This document shows, one piece after another, positions 24,746 through 33,076 of a stretch of DNA of 64,000 bases. The notes under the pieces are model-generated. The model was not told where the DNA came from and made no database searches. It saw only the letters and a program-made list of their open reading frames with translations. The translations under genes were made by a program, and so were the position numbers. Origin of the DNA: CAVQGZ01 sp963714455 (GTDB taxonomy: Bacteria; Actinomycetota; Actinomycetes; Jiangellales; Jiangellaceae); the NCBI GenBank assembly GCA_963714455.1, contig CAVQON010000012.1:75325-139324 (forward strand), written 5' to 3'. How positions within the stretch are numbered: position 1 is the first letter of the stretch; the number at the start of each line of letters is the position of its first letter.

Positions 24746-26558
24746 GGTCGTCACCGCCGGGGTCGCCGGTGGGCTTCTCGCGGGCGTCCGCGTCACCCTG
24801 CTCGGTCGTCTCGGCACCCGCGGCAGGGGTCGTGACCCCGACCGTGCTCAGTGCGTCGACCGCATCCTCCACCCGGGAGAACACGAGGGACTCGTCGGCC
24901 ACCTCGAACACGCCGCCGCGGTAGAGCGCGCGTTCGACGTCGCGGCGCACCCGGGCGAACGCGACCTGGACGCCTCGCGCCTGCGTCCGCTCGACCAGCC
25001 GGCGCAGGGCCGCAGCGCCGTTGAGGTCGACGTGGCTTACTGCCTCGAGGTTGAGCACGAGGGCTGTCAGCTGCGGCATCCGAGGGCCCACGAGGGCATT
25101 CACCCGAGTCACCAGGTACTCGGCTCCGGCGAAGAACAGGGGGCCGTCGTAGCGGACGGCCAGAACGTCGGGTACCAGCTCTGCCGCTCGACGCGGGCTG
25201 ACGGCACGCCAGCGCGTCGATCCGGGAGCCGGACCGAGGGCCACGACCTGGGGGCGAGACAGCGTTGCGACGAGCTCGACCATGTTCACGAACACCGCCA
25301 GCAAGATGCCCGGCAGGATGCCGAGAACGGCGACCCCGATCAGCGTGACCAGGCCCAGAGTCACCTCGAAGCGGCGGAACCGATACAGCGCCGCCCAGTC
25401 CCGCGGCCGGACGATGCCGGTAGCCGCGACCACGACGACAGCAGCCAGCGTCGGCGAGGGAAGGTCGAACACCAGCGGAGCCAACGCGACCAGGAACAGC
25501 CCGGTGAAGCCGGCGGCCAGCAGGCTGACCACCTGGGTGCGCCCTCCGGTGGTGAAGGCGACCGCGGTGCGCGAGTCGCTGGCGCCTATGGCGAAGCCTT
25601 GGAAGAGCCCGGACGCGGCGTTCGCCCCCGACAGCGCCAGTAGCTCGGTGTTCGCATCGATCGGGTCAGACTTCGACCGTTCGGCGTACGCGCGCCCGGT
25701 GAGCACTGAGTTGGCGAAGACGATGAGTGCGACGCCCGCGGCCGGTCCCAGCAGTGGACCGACGGCATCCAGCCCGATCGACGGCCACTGCGGCGCCGGC
25801 AGCCCGCGCGGGACCTCGCCGACGACTGACACGCCGCGGTCGCTCAGCCCGATCATGGCCGAGACCGCGGTCATCGCCACGACCGCCACCAACGAGCCCG
25901 GCACACGGGGCGAGAGCCTGCGCAGTCCCAGAATGATCAGCAGCGAGCCGATACCGACGAGCGTGCTGGGCAGGTCGACATCGGCACGGGACTCCCAGAG
26001 CCCGGTCACCTGCGCCAGCAGCGTGTCGCCGGACGTCGATGCGCCGACGAGCTTGGCGACTTGGTTGACGGCGATGATCAGCGCGACACCTGTCAGGTAG
26101 CCGACCAGCACTGGCTGGGAGAGGTAGTCGGCGATGAACCCAAGCCGCAGTACCCACGCGGCCAGCAGCACTCCCGCAGTGATCAGCGCCATGGCCGCGG
26201 CGAGTGCGGCGTACTCGGCGCCACTGGCCGCGAAGGGCAGAAGGGCGGCGGCCACGAGGATCGCCATCTGCGACTCGGGACCGACCGAGAGGGTGCGCGA
26301 GCTGCCCAGCAGGGCGTACACGGCCATTCCGAAGATGCCCGTGTAGAGCCCGGCCACCGGCGTCACGCCGGCGACCTCCCCGTAGGCCAGCCCGGACGGG
26401 ATCAGCAGGGCCGTGACGGTGGCCGCGGCGACGAGATCGGGGCGCAGGTCGATGCGCCGGTAGTGGCGCAGCATGTGCACGCCCGGCGGGACGAACGAGC
26501 GTCGACGTTCGACGGACTCCTGTGCCCGGGTGTCCGTCATGGCACTGACCGTAGTCAC
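24732..26558 (-). CDS. SulP family anion transporter with STAS domain
   Basis: A 608-residue inner-membrane transporter. The N-terminal 430 residues hold 12-14 membrane segments with the SulP motif GLYTGIFGMAVYALLGSSRTLSVGPESQ; the C terminus is a cytoplasmic STAS domain (about 460-570) with VLNLEAVSHVDLNGAAALRR. The family moves sulfate, bicarbonate or dicarboxylates with H+ or Na+; the substrate cannot be told from sequence. An ATG at 26540 is an alternative start. It is divergent from pheA, separated by 26 bp. Confidence 0.9.
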   Translation of the reverse strand: MTTVSAMTDTRAQESVERRRSFVPPGVHMLRHYRRIDLRPDLVAAATVTALLIPSGLAYGEVAGVTPVAGLYTGIFGMAVYALLGSSRTLSVGPESQMAILVAAALLPFAASGAEYAALAAAMALITAGVLLAAWVLRLGFIADYLSQPVLVGYLTGVALIIAVNQVAKLVGASTSGDTLLAQVTGLWESRADVDLPSTLVGIGSLLIILGLRRLSPRVPGSLVAVVAMTAVSAMIGLSDRGVSVVGEVPRGLPAPQWPSIGLDAVGPLLGPAAGVALIVFANSVLTGRAYAERSKSDPIDANTELLALSGANAASGLFQGFAIGASDSRTAVAFTTGGRTQVVSLLAAGFTGLFLVALAPLVFDLPSPTLAAVVVVAATGIVRPRDWAALYRFRRFEVTLGLVTLIGVAVLGILPGILLAVFVNMVELVATLSRPQVVALGPAPGSTRWRAVSPRRAAELVPDVLAVRYDGPLFFAGAEYLVTRVNALVGPRMPQLTALVLNLEAVSHVDLNGAAALRRLVERTQARGVQVAFARVRRDVERALYRGGVFEVADESLVFSRVEDAVDALSTVGVTTPAAGAETTEQGDADAREKPTGDPGGDDLSES

Positions 26559-26571
26559 GCCGCAGCCCTCC

Positions 26572-26577
26572 TAGGCT
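26572..26577 (+). promoter_or_regulatory. -10 box for leaderless pheA
   Basis: TAGGCT lies 7 nt before the GTG start of pheA and no Shine-Dalgarno sequence lies between, so the mRNA is probably leaderless. Confidence 0.5.
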
Positions 26578-26584
26578 TCGATCC

Positions 26585-27502
26585 GTGCGCTATGCCTACT
26601 TGGGACCGCCGGGCACCTTCACCGAGGCCGCTCTGCGGTCGATGCCGCTGGACGAGACGGACGAGACGACGCCTTTCGCGACGGTGTCGGCAGCGCTCGA
26701 CGCCGTCCGCGAGGGCATCGTGGACGGCGCCGTGGTGCCCATGGAGAACTCGGTCGAGGGCTCGGTCAACGCCACGCTGGACGAGCTCGCCGTCGGCGTC
26801 CGGCTGGTGATCGCGCACGAGGTGGTGCTGCCGGTGGCCTTCGACCTGGTCGCCCCGGCCGGCGTCGAGCTGGGCGACATCCGCCGCGTCGCCACCCACC
26901 CGCACGCCGAGGCGCAGTGCCGGGTGTGGATTGCCCGGCACCTGCCGCAGGCGCTCGTGGTGCCCGCCGCCTCGACTGCGGCCGCCGCCGAGGCGGTCGC
27001 GGCCGGCGTGGGGGAGTACGACGCCGCCATCGCCGGCCCGCTGGCTGCGACCACCTACTCGCTGCGCGTGGTGGCCGGTGGCATCCAGGACGCCGACGCG
27101 CACACCCGGTTCGTGCTGCTGGTGCGCCCGGGCAACCCCCCGGACCCGACGGGCCACGACAAGACGACGCTGGTGGCGTTCATGAAGGAGGACCGCACCG
27201 GGGCGCTTCTGGAGATCTTGGAGCAGTTCGCCACCCGTGGTGTCAACCTCACCCGCATCGAGTCACGTCCGGTCGGCGCGCGGCTGGGCAACTACTGCTT
27301 CTCCATCGACTGCGAGGGCCACGTGGCCGACGCGCGTGTCGCCGAGGCGCTGATGGGGCTGCACCGGGTGTGCGCCGACGTGCGCTACCTCGGCTCGTAC
27401 GCACGGGCGGACGGGCTGGCGCCCATCGTCACCGAGTCGACCACCAACGACGACTTCGCCGAGGCGCGCCGCTGGCTCAAGGCCCTGCGCGGCGAGGCGT
27501 AG
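26585..27502 (+). CDS. pheA: Prephenate dehydratase
   Basis: A 305-residue monofunctional enzyme turning prephenate into phenylpyruvate in phenylalanine synthesis. It starts YLGPPGTFTEAA, contains VVPMENSVEGSVNATLD and AHTRFVLL, and ends with an ACT domain (about 195-280: TTLVAFMKEDRTGALLEIL, NLTRIESRPVG) that normally gives feedback control by Phe. GTG is the first codon matching the family. The catalytic TRF triad is intact (HTRF). It is followed by a convergent GNAT gene. Confidence 0.96.
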   Translation: MRYAYLGPPGTFTEAALRSMPLDETDETTPFATVSAALDAVREGIVDGAVVPMENSVEGSVNATLDELAVGVRLVIAHEVVLPVAFDLVAPAGVELGDIRRVATHPHAEAQCRVWIARHLPQALVVPAASTAAAAEAVAAGVGEYDAAIAGPLAATTYSLRVVAGGIQDADAHTRFVLLVRPGNPPDPTGHDKTTLVAFMKEDRTGALLEILEQFATRGVNLTRIESRPVGARLGNYCFSIDCEGHVADARVAEALMGLHRVCADVRYLGSYARADGLAPIVTESTTNDDFAEARRWLKALRGEA

Positions 27503-27512
27503 CCGGCGAGCG

Positions 27513-28442
27513 TTACCCGGCGGTGGGGCGTTCGGGGACGGTGCGCACGTAGCGGTTGGCGATCGTCAAGAAGCCTTGCGCCGGCCAGAACCCCGAGGCC
27601 TCGAGGTTGGTCGTGCGCCAGTCGGCGATCGCCGCGGTGTGCCCGAAGCTGGCCATGTCGCGCATGGCCGTCGACACCAGGCTTCGTCCGACCTGCTTGC
27701 CGCGGGCGTCGGGGTGAACCGCGAGCAGGATCATCTCCGCGCTGCGCTCGTCGTAGAGCGGGAACGGCGCACCGGGCCGCCACACCAGCAGCCCCACGCT
27801 GTGCTCGCCGCTGCGGGCGATGAGCACCCGGGCGTCCTCCTCCACGACGCTGCGGCGGTACTCGTCGGGCAGCCCGGAGTAGAAGGTGTTGGAGTGCCGG
27901 TCGAACACGGGCGACCCCTCGTGGTGCCTGGCCAGCAGGTCGCCGAGGCGGGTCACGGTGTCGAGCTCTTCGAGGCCGACCCGGTCGACCTCGATACCGG
28001 TGGACAGCTTCGGCCCACCACGGTCACCGAGCGGGCGGACGGCGTAGGCCTCCTCGCGGCCGAACGACAGGTCGACGAGCCGGTCGGCCAGCGGCCGGTC
28101 GACCGACGGCACGACGAAGACGTGCGTGGCCAGTCCTCGCGCCATCCACTCGTCGCCGGCCACCGCGTACAGCCGGGCCATGGCCTCGGGTGAGCCGACC
28201 GCCCCGATGACGCCGGCGATGGCACGGCCGTCCTCGCTCTCCTCCCACAGCAGGCTGGCAAGCAGCTCGCCGTCGCGGACGTCCACCCATCCCTGCGGAG
28301 GGTCCGCCAGGGCGCCGCGCACCACGGCAGGATCGGTGAAGGCCGGGCTCAGCTCGCGGGTGGCACCCTGCACGCGGGCGTGGCGCCGGGCGATGAGGGT
28401 GGCGATGGCATCGAGGTCGTTCGGGCTTGCCGCGCGGATCAC
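27513..28442 (-). CDS. GNAT family acetyltransferase
   Basis: A 309-residue protein with a C-terminal GNAT core (about 195-300). The acetyl-CoA-binding motif is AVHPDARGKQVGRSLVSTAM, and SAEMILLAV and FWPAQGFLTIANRYVR complete the fold. The N-terminal half (about 1-165) is unlike the usual single GNAT domain and may be a degenerate second copy. The start at 28442 (GTG) gives 38 bp to the divergent serS. Substrate unknown. Confidence 0.82.
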   Translation of the reverse strand: MIRAASPNDLDAIATLIARRHARVQGATRELSPAFTDPAVVRGALADPPQGWVDVRDGELLASLLWEESEDGRAIAGVIGAVGSPEAMARLYAVAGDEWMARGLATHVFVVPSVDRPLADRLVDLSFGREEAYAVRPLGDRGGPKLSTGIEVDRVGLEELDTVTRLGDLLARHHEGSPVFDRHSNTFYSGLPDEYRRSVVEEDARVLIARSGEHSVGLLVWRPGAPFPLYDERSAEMILLAVHPDARGKQVGRSLVSTAMRDMASFGHTAAIADWRTTNLEASGFWPAQGFLTIANRYVRTVPERPTAG

Positions 28443-28468
28443 TCCGGAGACGCTAGCGCCCCGGTGGG

Positions 28469-28474
28469 TACGCT
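28469..28474 (+). promoter_or_regulatory. -10 box for leaderless serS
   Basis: TACGCT lies 6 nt before the GTG of serS, placing +1 on the start codon. No T-box leader is present. Confidence 0.5.
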
Positions 28475-28480
28475 CGCACG

Positions 28481-29767
28481 GTGATCGACCTGCGCCGCCT
28501 TCGCGACGACCCCGATGCCCTGCGTGCGTCGCAACGTGCGCGGGGTGACGACCCGGCTCTCGTCGACGCCGTCCTTGCCGCCGACGAGGAGCGCAGGACC
28601 GCCCTCGGCGAGTTCGAGGCGCTGCGTGCCGAGCAGAAGACGCTGGGCCGCGCGGTCGCCAAGGCCACCGGCGACGAGCGCGACACGGTGCTGGTCCGGG
28701 CACGCGAGCTGGCCGAGGCTGTCAAGGATGCCGAGCGCCGGGCGGGCGAGGCCGAGGCATCGATGGCGGCGGTGGCCGGCGGGCTGTCGAACCTGATCGA
28801 CCCGGACGCCCCCGTCGGCACCGAGGCCGACTTCGTCGTCCTCGACACCGCCGGGACGCCACGCGACTTCGCCGCCGAAGGGTTCGCCCCGCGCGACCAC
28901 GTCCAGCTCGGACGCCTGCTCGGCGCCATCGACATCGAGCGGGCCGCCAAGGTGTCGGGCTCGCGCTTCTTCTACCTCACCGGCGTGGGCGCGCTGCTCG
29001 AGCTGGCCCTGGTCAACATGGCCATGACACAGGCGGCCGAGGCCGGGTTCATCCCGATGCTGCCGCCGGTGCTGGTGCGTCCCGAGGCGATGGAGGGCAC
29101 CGGCTTTCTCGGCCAGGCCGCCGAGAACGTCTTTCACCTGCCCGAGGACGACTACTACCTGGTGGGCACGTCGGAGGTGCCGCTGGCGGCCTACCACTCC
29201 GGGGAGATCCTCGACGCGGGCGCGCTGCCGCTGCGCTACGCCGGCTTCTCGACCTGCTTTCGGCGCGAGGCCGGGTCGCACGGACGCGACACTCGGGGCA
29301 TCATCCGAGTTCATCAGTTCGACAAGGTGGAGATGTTCAGCTTCTGCGCGCCCGACGACGCTGCCGACGAGCACCGTCGGCTGCTGGCGTGGGAGCGCGC
29401 CTTCTTCGACCAGCTCGAGGTGCCCTACCGGGTGATCGACGTCGCCTCGCAAGACCTGGGCGCGTCGGCGGCCCGCAAGTTCGACATCGAGGCGTGGGTG
29501 CCGACGCAGGGCACGTACCGCGAGGTCACGTCCACCTCGAACTGCACCGAGTTCCAGGCGCGGCGCCTGGGCGTTCGCATGCGCGACGAGTCCGGCGCAC
29601 CGACCCAGCCGGTCGCCACCCTCAACGGCACGCTGGTCGCCATCCCCCGCACCATCGTGGCGATCCTGGAGAACCACCAGCAGCCGGACGGGTCGGTGTC
29701 CGTCCCCGCTGCGTTGCAGCCCTACCTCGGTGGACGCGAGACGCTGACCCCGCTGGGGGTGGGCTGA
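28481..29767 (+). CDS. serS: Seryl-tRNA synthetase
   Basis: A 428-residue class IIa synthetase charging tRNA-Ser. The N-terminal coiled-coil arm (about 30-105) is followed by the catalytic domain with motif 2 (CFRREAGSHGRDTRGIIRVHQFDK) and motif 3 (ATLNGTLVAIPRTIVAILE). The length is typical. It is followed after 6 nt by the HAD gene. Two of its substrates, tRNA-Ser(UGA) and tRNA-Ser(GCU), are encoded within this window. Confidence 0.98.
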   Translation: MIDLRRLRDDPDALRASQRARGDDPALVDAVLAADEERRTALGEFEALRAEQKTLGRAVAKATGDERDTVLVRARELAEAVKDAERRAGEAEASMAAVAGGLSNLIDPDAPVGTEADFVVLDTAGTPRDFAAEGFAPRDHVQLGRLLGAIDIERAAKVSGSRFFYLTGVGALLELALVNMAMTQAAEAGFIPMLPPVLVRPEAMEGTGFLGQAAENVFHLPEDDYYLVGTSEVPLAAYHSGEILDAGALPLRYAGFSTCFRREAGSHGRDTRGIIRVHQFDKVEMFSFCAPDDAADEHRRLLAWERAFFDQLEVPYRVIDVASQDLGASAARKFDIEAWVPTQGTYREVTSTSNCTEFQARRLGVRMRDESGAPTQPVATLNGTLVAIPRTIVAILENHQQPDGSVSVPAALQPYLGGRETLTPLGVG

Positions 29768-29773
29768 GCACCG

Positions 29774-30589
29774 ATGGGCCCATCACCCGGGGCTGACGGC
29801 TGGCGCCCCCGCCTGGTGGCGCTGGACATCGACGGCACGCTCATCCCCTACGCCGACTTCCACGCGCCCCCGTCCGTGCCGGTGAGCACGGCGGTCGCGC
29901 GCGTGGCGGCCGGCGGCGCGCACCCGGTGATCTCGACCGGACGCTCGCTGCACTCCACCTACCCGGTGTTCGACGCCCTCGCCCTCACCGACGGCTTCGC
30001 CGTGTGCTCGAACGGGGCAGTGGTCGTCGACGTCGAGACCCGCGACCCGATCGACGTCGTCACCTTCGACGCCCTGGAGTCCGTCCGCTACTTCGCCGAG
30101 CAGATCCCCGACGCGATCCTGGCGGTCGAAGAGCTCGGGCAGGGGTTTCGCATCAGCGGCGACAACGTCGACTTCGAGTTCGACGGCAAGATCGAGGTCG
30201 TGCCGCACAGCGAGCTGGTGCAGGGTCCGGTGACGCGCCTGGTGGTGCGCTGGCACGAGGGCGACCGCGAGCGGCTGCGCGCCATCGCCGCCGAGATGGG
30301 TCTGCCCGCCGTCGACTACGCCATCGGCTACACCGCTTGGCTCGACATCATGCCGTCCGGGGTGTCGAAGGCCGAGGGCCTCGACAAGATCTGCTTTCGC
30401 CTCGGCATCGGGTCCGACGACGTGCTGGCCATCGGGGACGGGCACAACGACATGGAGATGCTGCAGTGGGCCGGTCTCGGCGTCGCCATGGGCAACGCGC
30501 CTGATGACGTCAAGGCCATCGCCGACGAGGTGGGTCCGCACGTCGACGACGACGGTGTTGCCACCGTGCTGGGCCGGTACTTCTCGTGA
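29774..30589 (+). CDS. HAD-superfamily hydrolase, Cof type
   Basis: A 271-residue Cof-subfamily phosphatase. It has motif I DIDGTLI (D-x-D around residues 17-19), the motif III Lys, and motif IV GDGHNDMEML with the metal-binding Asp pair. Such enzymes hydrolyse sugar phosphates or cofactors such as FMN and pyridoxal phosphate; the substrate cannot be told. It shares an operon with serS upstream and overlaps the DUF2087 gene start by 4 nt (GTGA). Confidence 0.9.
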   Translation: MGPSPGADGWRPRLVALDIDGTLIPYADFHAPPSVPVSTAVARVAAGGAHPVISTGRSLHSTYPVFDALALTDGFAVCSNGAVVVDVETRDPIDVVTFDALESVRYFAEQIPDAILAVEELGQGFRISGDNVDFEFDGKIEVVPHSELVQGPVTRLVVRWHEGDRERLRAIAAEMGLPAVDYAIGYTAWLDIMPSGVSKAEGLDKICFRLGIGSDDVLAIGDGHNDMEMLQWAGLGVAMGNAPDDVKAIADEVGPHVDDDGVATVLGRYFS

Positions 30590-30879
30590 CGGTCACCCGC
30601 TACGACCTCGACCCCGAGACGAATCCCGTGCTGCGCGTCTTCCTCTCCGACGGCAAGCTCACGGCGATGCCGGCCAAGTGGTCCAAGCGCATGGTCGTGC
30701 TGGACTACCTGGCGCAGGTCTTCGAGCCCGGCGTGCGCTACAGCGAGGCGGACGCGTCAGCGATGCTTGCGGCGTTCCACCCCGACTACGCCATGCTGCG
30801 CCGCTACCTGGTGGACGAGGGCTTCTTGCAGCGTGCCGACGGCGTCTACTGGCGCGCGGGCGGCACCGTCGTCCTGTAG
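30586..30879 (+). CDS. DUF2087 domain protein
   Basis: A 97-residue soluble protein that is a DUF2087 domain from end to end (NPVLRVFLSDGKLTAMPAKWSKRMVVLDYLAQ, YAMLRRYLVDEGFLQR). In other bacteria this domain often follows a winged helix; here it stands alone and reads like a small helix-turn-helix-like regulator. The GTG start overlaps the HAD stop. Function unknown. Confidence 0.85.
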   Translation: MTVTRYDLDPETNPVLRVFLSDGKLTAMPAKWSKRMVVLDYLAQVFEPGVRYSEADASAMLAAFHPDYAMLRRYLVDEGFLQRADGVYWRAGGTVVL

Positions 30880-30906
30880 CCGACGCGCTTCTGTCCTCCC
30901 GGGCCT

Positions 30907-31002
30907 CGGTGATGGGAGACAGACCCACGTCGCTCAGCCGGTCAGGGGATACAGAGCCACGTCATTGAGTCGGTGATGGGAGCAGGAGCACGCCATACGG
31001 TG
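30907..31002 (+). repeat. Three imperfect 32-bp tandem repeats
   Basis: Units at 30907-30938, 30939-30970 and 30971-31002 each start CGGT-A-GGGA and the first two share the core ACAGA-CCACGTC. Units 1 and 2 agree at about three quarters of positions, unit 3 mainly in its first half. The array lies between the DUF2087 gene and the convergent trpB2 gene. Confidence 0.7.
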
Positions 31003-31100
31003 GCCTTCTCACCCGCCACCGCCCCGTCACCGTGGTTGGGTCACCCGCCACGCTCTCGCCGAGGAGTACAGCTTCCCGTCACGAGCGCAGAGGGGCTCAC

Positions 31101-32471
31101 CTACGGCAGGGTCGCCAGCCCGGCGGCCAACCGATCCTCGGTCACGTCCTCGTCCACCAGGTTGCCGCGCAGGTAGGAGTCGTAGGCGGGCAGGTCGAGC
31201 AGTCCGTGCCCGCACAGGGCGGTGACGATCACCTTCTCCTCGCCGGTCTGCTTGCAGGCCTGCGCCTCACGGATGGCCTCGGCCAGCGCGTGCGTCGGCT
31301 CGGGCGCCGGGATGATGCCCTCGGTGCGGGCGAACAGCACGCCGGCGTCGAAGCACTCGGTCTGCGGGACGGCCTTCGCCGTCATGAGCCCCTGCTCGTA
31401 GATGTGGGAGATGAGCGGGCTCATGCCGTGGTAGCGCAACCCGCCGGCGTGGATCGGGTCGGGGACGAAGTCGTGGCCCAAGGTGTGCATCTTCAGCAAC
31501 GGCGTCATGCCGGCGGTGTCGCCGAAGTCGTAGGCGTAGGTCCCGCGGGTGAGCGACGGGCACGACGCCGGCTCCACGGCGCGGATCTCCGGGTCCCAGC
31601 GCCCGGCCATCTTCTCCCGCATGATCGGGAACGCCAGCCCGGCGAAGTTGGACCCGCCGCCGGTGCACCCGACCACCAGGTCGAGGCGGTCCTCACCGGC
31701 CTTGGCCAGCTGGAGCAGCGCCTCCTCCCCGATCACCGTCTGGTGGAGCAGCACGTGGTTGAGCACCGAGCCGAGCGCGTAGCGGGCGTCGGGGTCTTGG
31801 GCGGCAACCTCGACGGCCTCGCTGATCGCCATGCCCAGCGACCCGGACATGTTGGCGGGGTTCTCGCGCATCGCCCGTCCGGCCGCGGTCAGCTCGGACG
31901 GCGAGCGGTGGATCGAGGCGCCGAACGTCTCGATCATCATGCGCCGGTAGGGCTTCTGGTCGTACGAGGCCCCGACCTGCCACACCTCGCACTCGATGCC
32001 GAACAGCGAGCAGGCGAAAGCGAGCGCCGTGCCCCACTGACCGGCACCGGTCTCGGTGGTGATCTTCTTGACGCCCTCGACGGCGTTGTAGTAGGCCTGC
32101 GGCACGGCGGTGTTGGGCTTGTGCGAGCCGGCCGGGGAGAGGCCCTCGTACTTGTAGTAGATGCGGGCCGGGGTGTCGAGAGCCTGCTCCAGACGTCGCG
32201 CCCGATACAGCGGGGACGGGCGCCAGAGGCGGTAGACGTCCTGCACCTCGACCGGGATGTCGACGTAGCGCTCCGGCGTCACCTCCTGCGCGATGAGCCC
32301 CATCGGGAACAGCGGCGCCAGGTCGTCCGGGCCCAGCGGCTCACGTGTACCCGGGTTGAGTGGCGGCGGAGGGGGGACTGGCAGGTCGGGGATGATGTTG
32401 TACCAACGCGTCGGCATCTCCGACTCGTCGAGAAGGTACTTGTGCTGTTGCGGAAGCTCGGCTGCGGGCAT
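31101..32471 (-). CDS. TrpB2-type tryptophan synthase beta-like PLP enzyme
   Basis: A 456-residue fold-type II PLP enzyme of the TrpB2 group, which have a longer N terminus than TrpB1. The Schiff-base Lys is in GSHKPNTA, and the glycine-rich PLP phosphate loop is GCTGGGSNFAG. TrpB2 proteins condense indole and serine but often act without TrpA; here no trpA is adjacent. The start at 32471 follows the family N terminus (MPAAELPQQHKYLLDESEMP). It is the last gene of a tight operon behind a nucleosidase and a CysRS-like ligase. Confidence 0.92.
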   Translation of the reverse strand: MPAAELPQQHKYLLDESEMPTRWYNIIPDLPVPPPPPLNPGTREPLGPDDLAPLFPMGLIAQEVTPERYVDIPVEVQDVYRLWRPSPLYRARRLEQALDTPARIYYKYEGLSPAGSHKPNTAVPQAYYNAVEGVKKITTETGAGQWGTALAFACSLFGIECEVWQVGASYDQKPYRRMMIETFGASIHRSPSELTAAGRAMRENPANMSGSLGMAISEAVEVAAQDPDARYALGSVLNHVLLHQTVIGEEALLQLAKAGEDRLDLVVGCTGGGSNFAGLAFPIMREKMAGRWDPEIRAVEPASCPSLTRGTYAYDFGDTAGMTPLLKMHTLGHDFVPDPIHAGGLRYHGMSPLISHIYEQGLMTAKAVPQTECFDAGVLFARTEGIIPAPEPTHALAEAIREAQACKQTGEEKVIVTALCGHGLLDLPAYDSYLRGNLVDEDVTEDRLAAGLATLP

Positions 32472-32482
32472 GCCTGCTGAGG

Positions 32483-33076
32483 TTAGTCGGCGGTCGTGGC
32501 CGGGTTTCGCGCGGCTGCGAGGTTGGCGGAGAGCCAGGTGGCGAGCTCGCCGGAGGCCGCGTGCACCGACTCCAGCCACGACGTGCGCGCGCCCTCGTCG
32601 GCGGTGTCGCTGACGTGCTTCACCAGCGTGACCGGGACGCCGGCCATCCGGCAGGCGGCTGCGACGGCATAGCCCTCCATGTCGACCAGGTCGGCCTGTG
32701 CGGCGAGCCGGTCGCGGGTTCCGGCGTCGGACACGAACATGTCACCGGTCGCCAGCGTGGGTCCGTCGCCCAGCAGGATCGGACGCCCGTACCGGTGCCC
32801 GGTGAGCTGTTCGAGCACGGTGCTGTCGAGGTCGTGCTGCTGCACCCGCCCGACGACGTGGGTGCCGACCATCCCGTCGTGCAGGGCCCCGGCGGTGCCG
32901 ATGTTGACCACCAGGTCGGGACGGTCGGCGGGCCGCGCGAGCGCGCGACTCACCTGAAGGGCCGCGTTGACCTTGCCGACCCCGGTGATGAGCACCGGCA
33001 GGTCGGCCGGGAACGCCACCGCCTCGTGCTCGACGGCGACGACGAGCAGCACGCTGCGTGCGGTGCGCGGGCTCAT
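32483..33076 (-). CDS. MTA/SAH nucleosidase-like enzyme (PNP superfamily)
   Basis: A 197-residue member of the nucleoside phosphorylase superfamily. It shows LITGVGKVNAA, the VNIGTAGALHDG ribose/phosphate region, and VDMEGYAVAAAC followed by VKHVSDTAD, where the catalytic Asp of the MTAN/futalosine hydrolase group sits. Shorter than typical MTAN (about 230). It likely cleaves S-methylthioadenosine, S-adenosylhomocysteine or a futalosine-like nucleoside. The start ATG overlaps the MshC-like stop (4 nt) and 11 nt separate it from trpB2. Confidence 0.82.
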   Translation of the reverse strand: MSPRTARSVLLVVAVEHEAVAFPADLPVLITGVGKVNAALQVSRALARPADRPDLVVNIGTAGALHDGMVGTHVVGRVQQHDLDSTVLEQLTGHRYGRPILLGDGPTLATGDMFVSDAGTRDRLAAQADLVDMEGYAVAAACRMAGVPVTLVKHVSDTADEGARTSWLESVHAASGELATWLSANLAAARNPATTAD

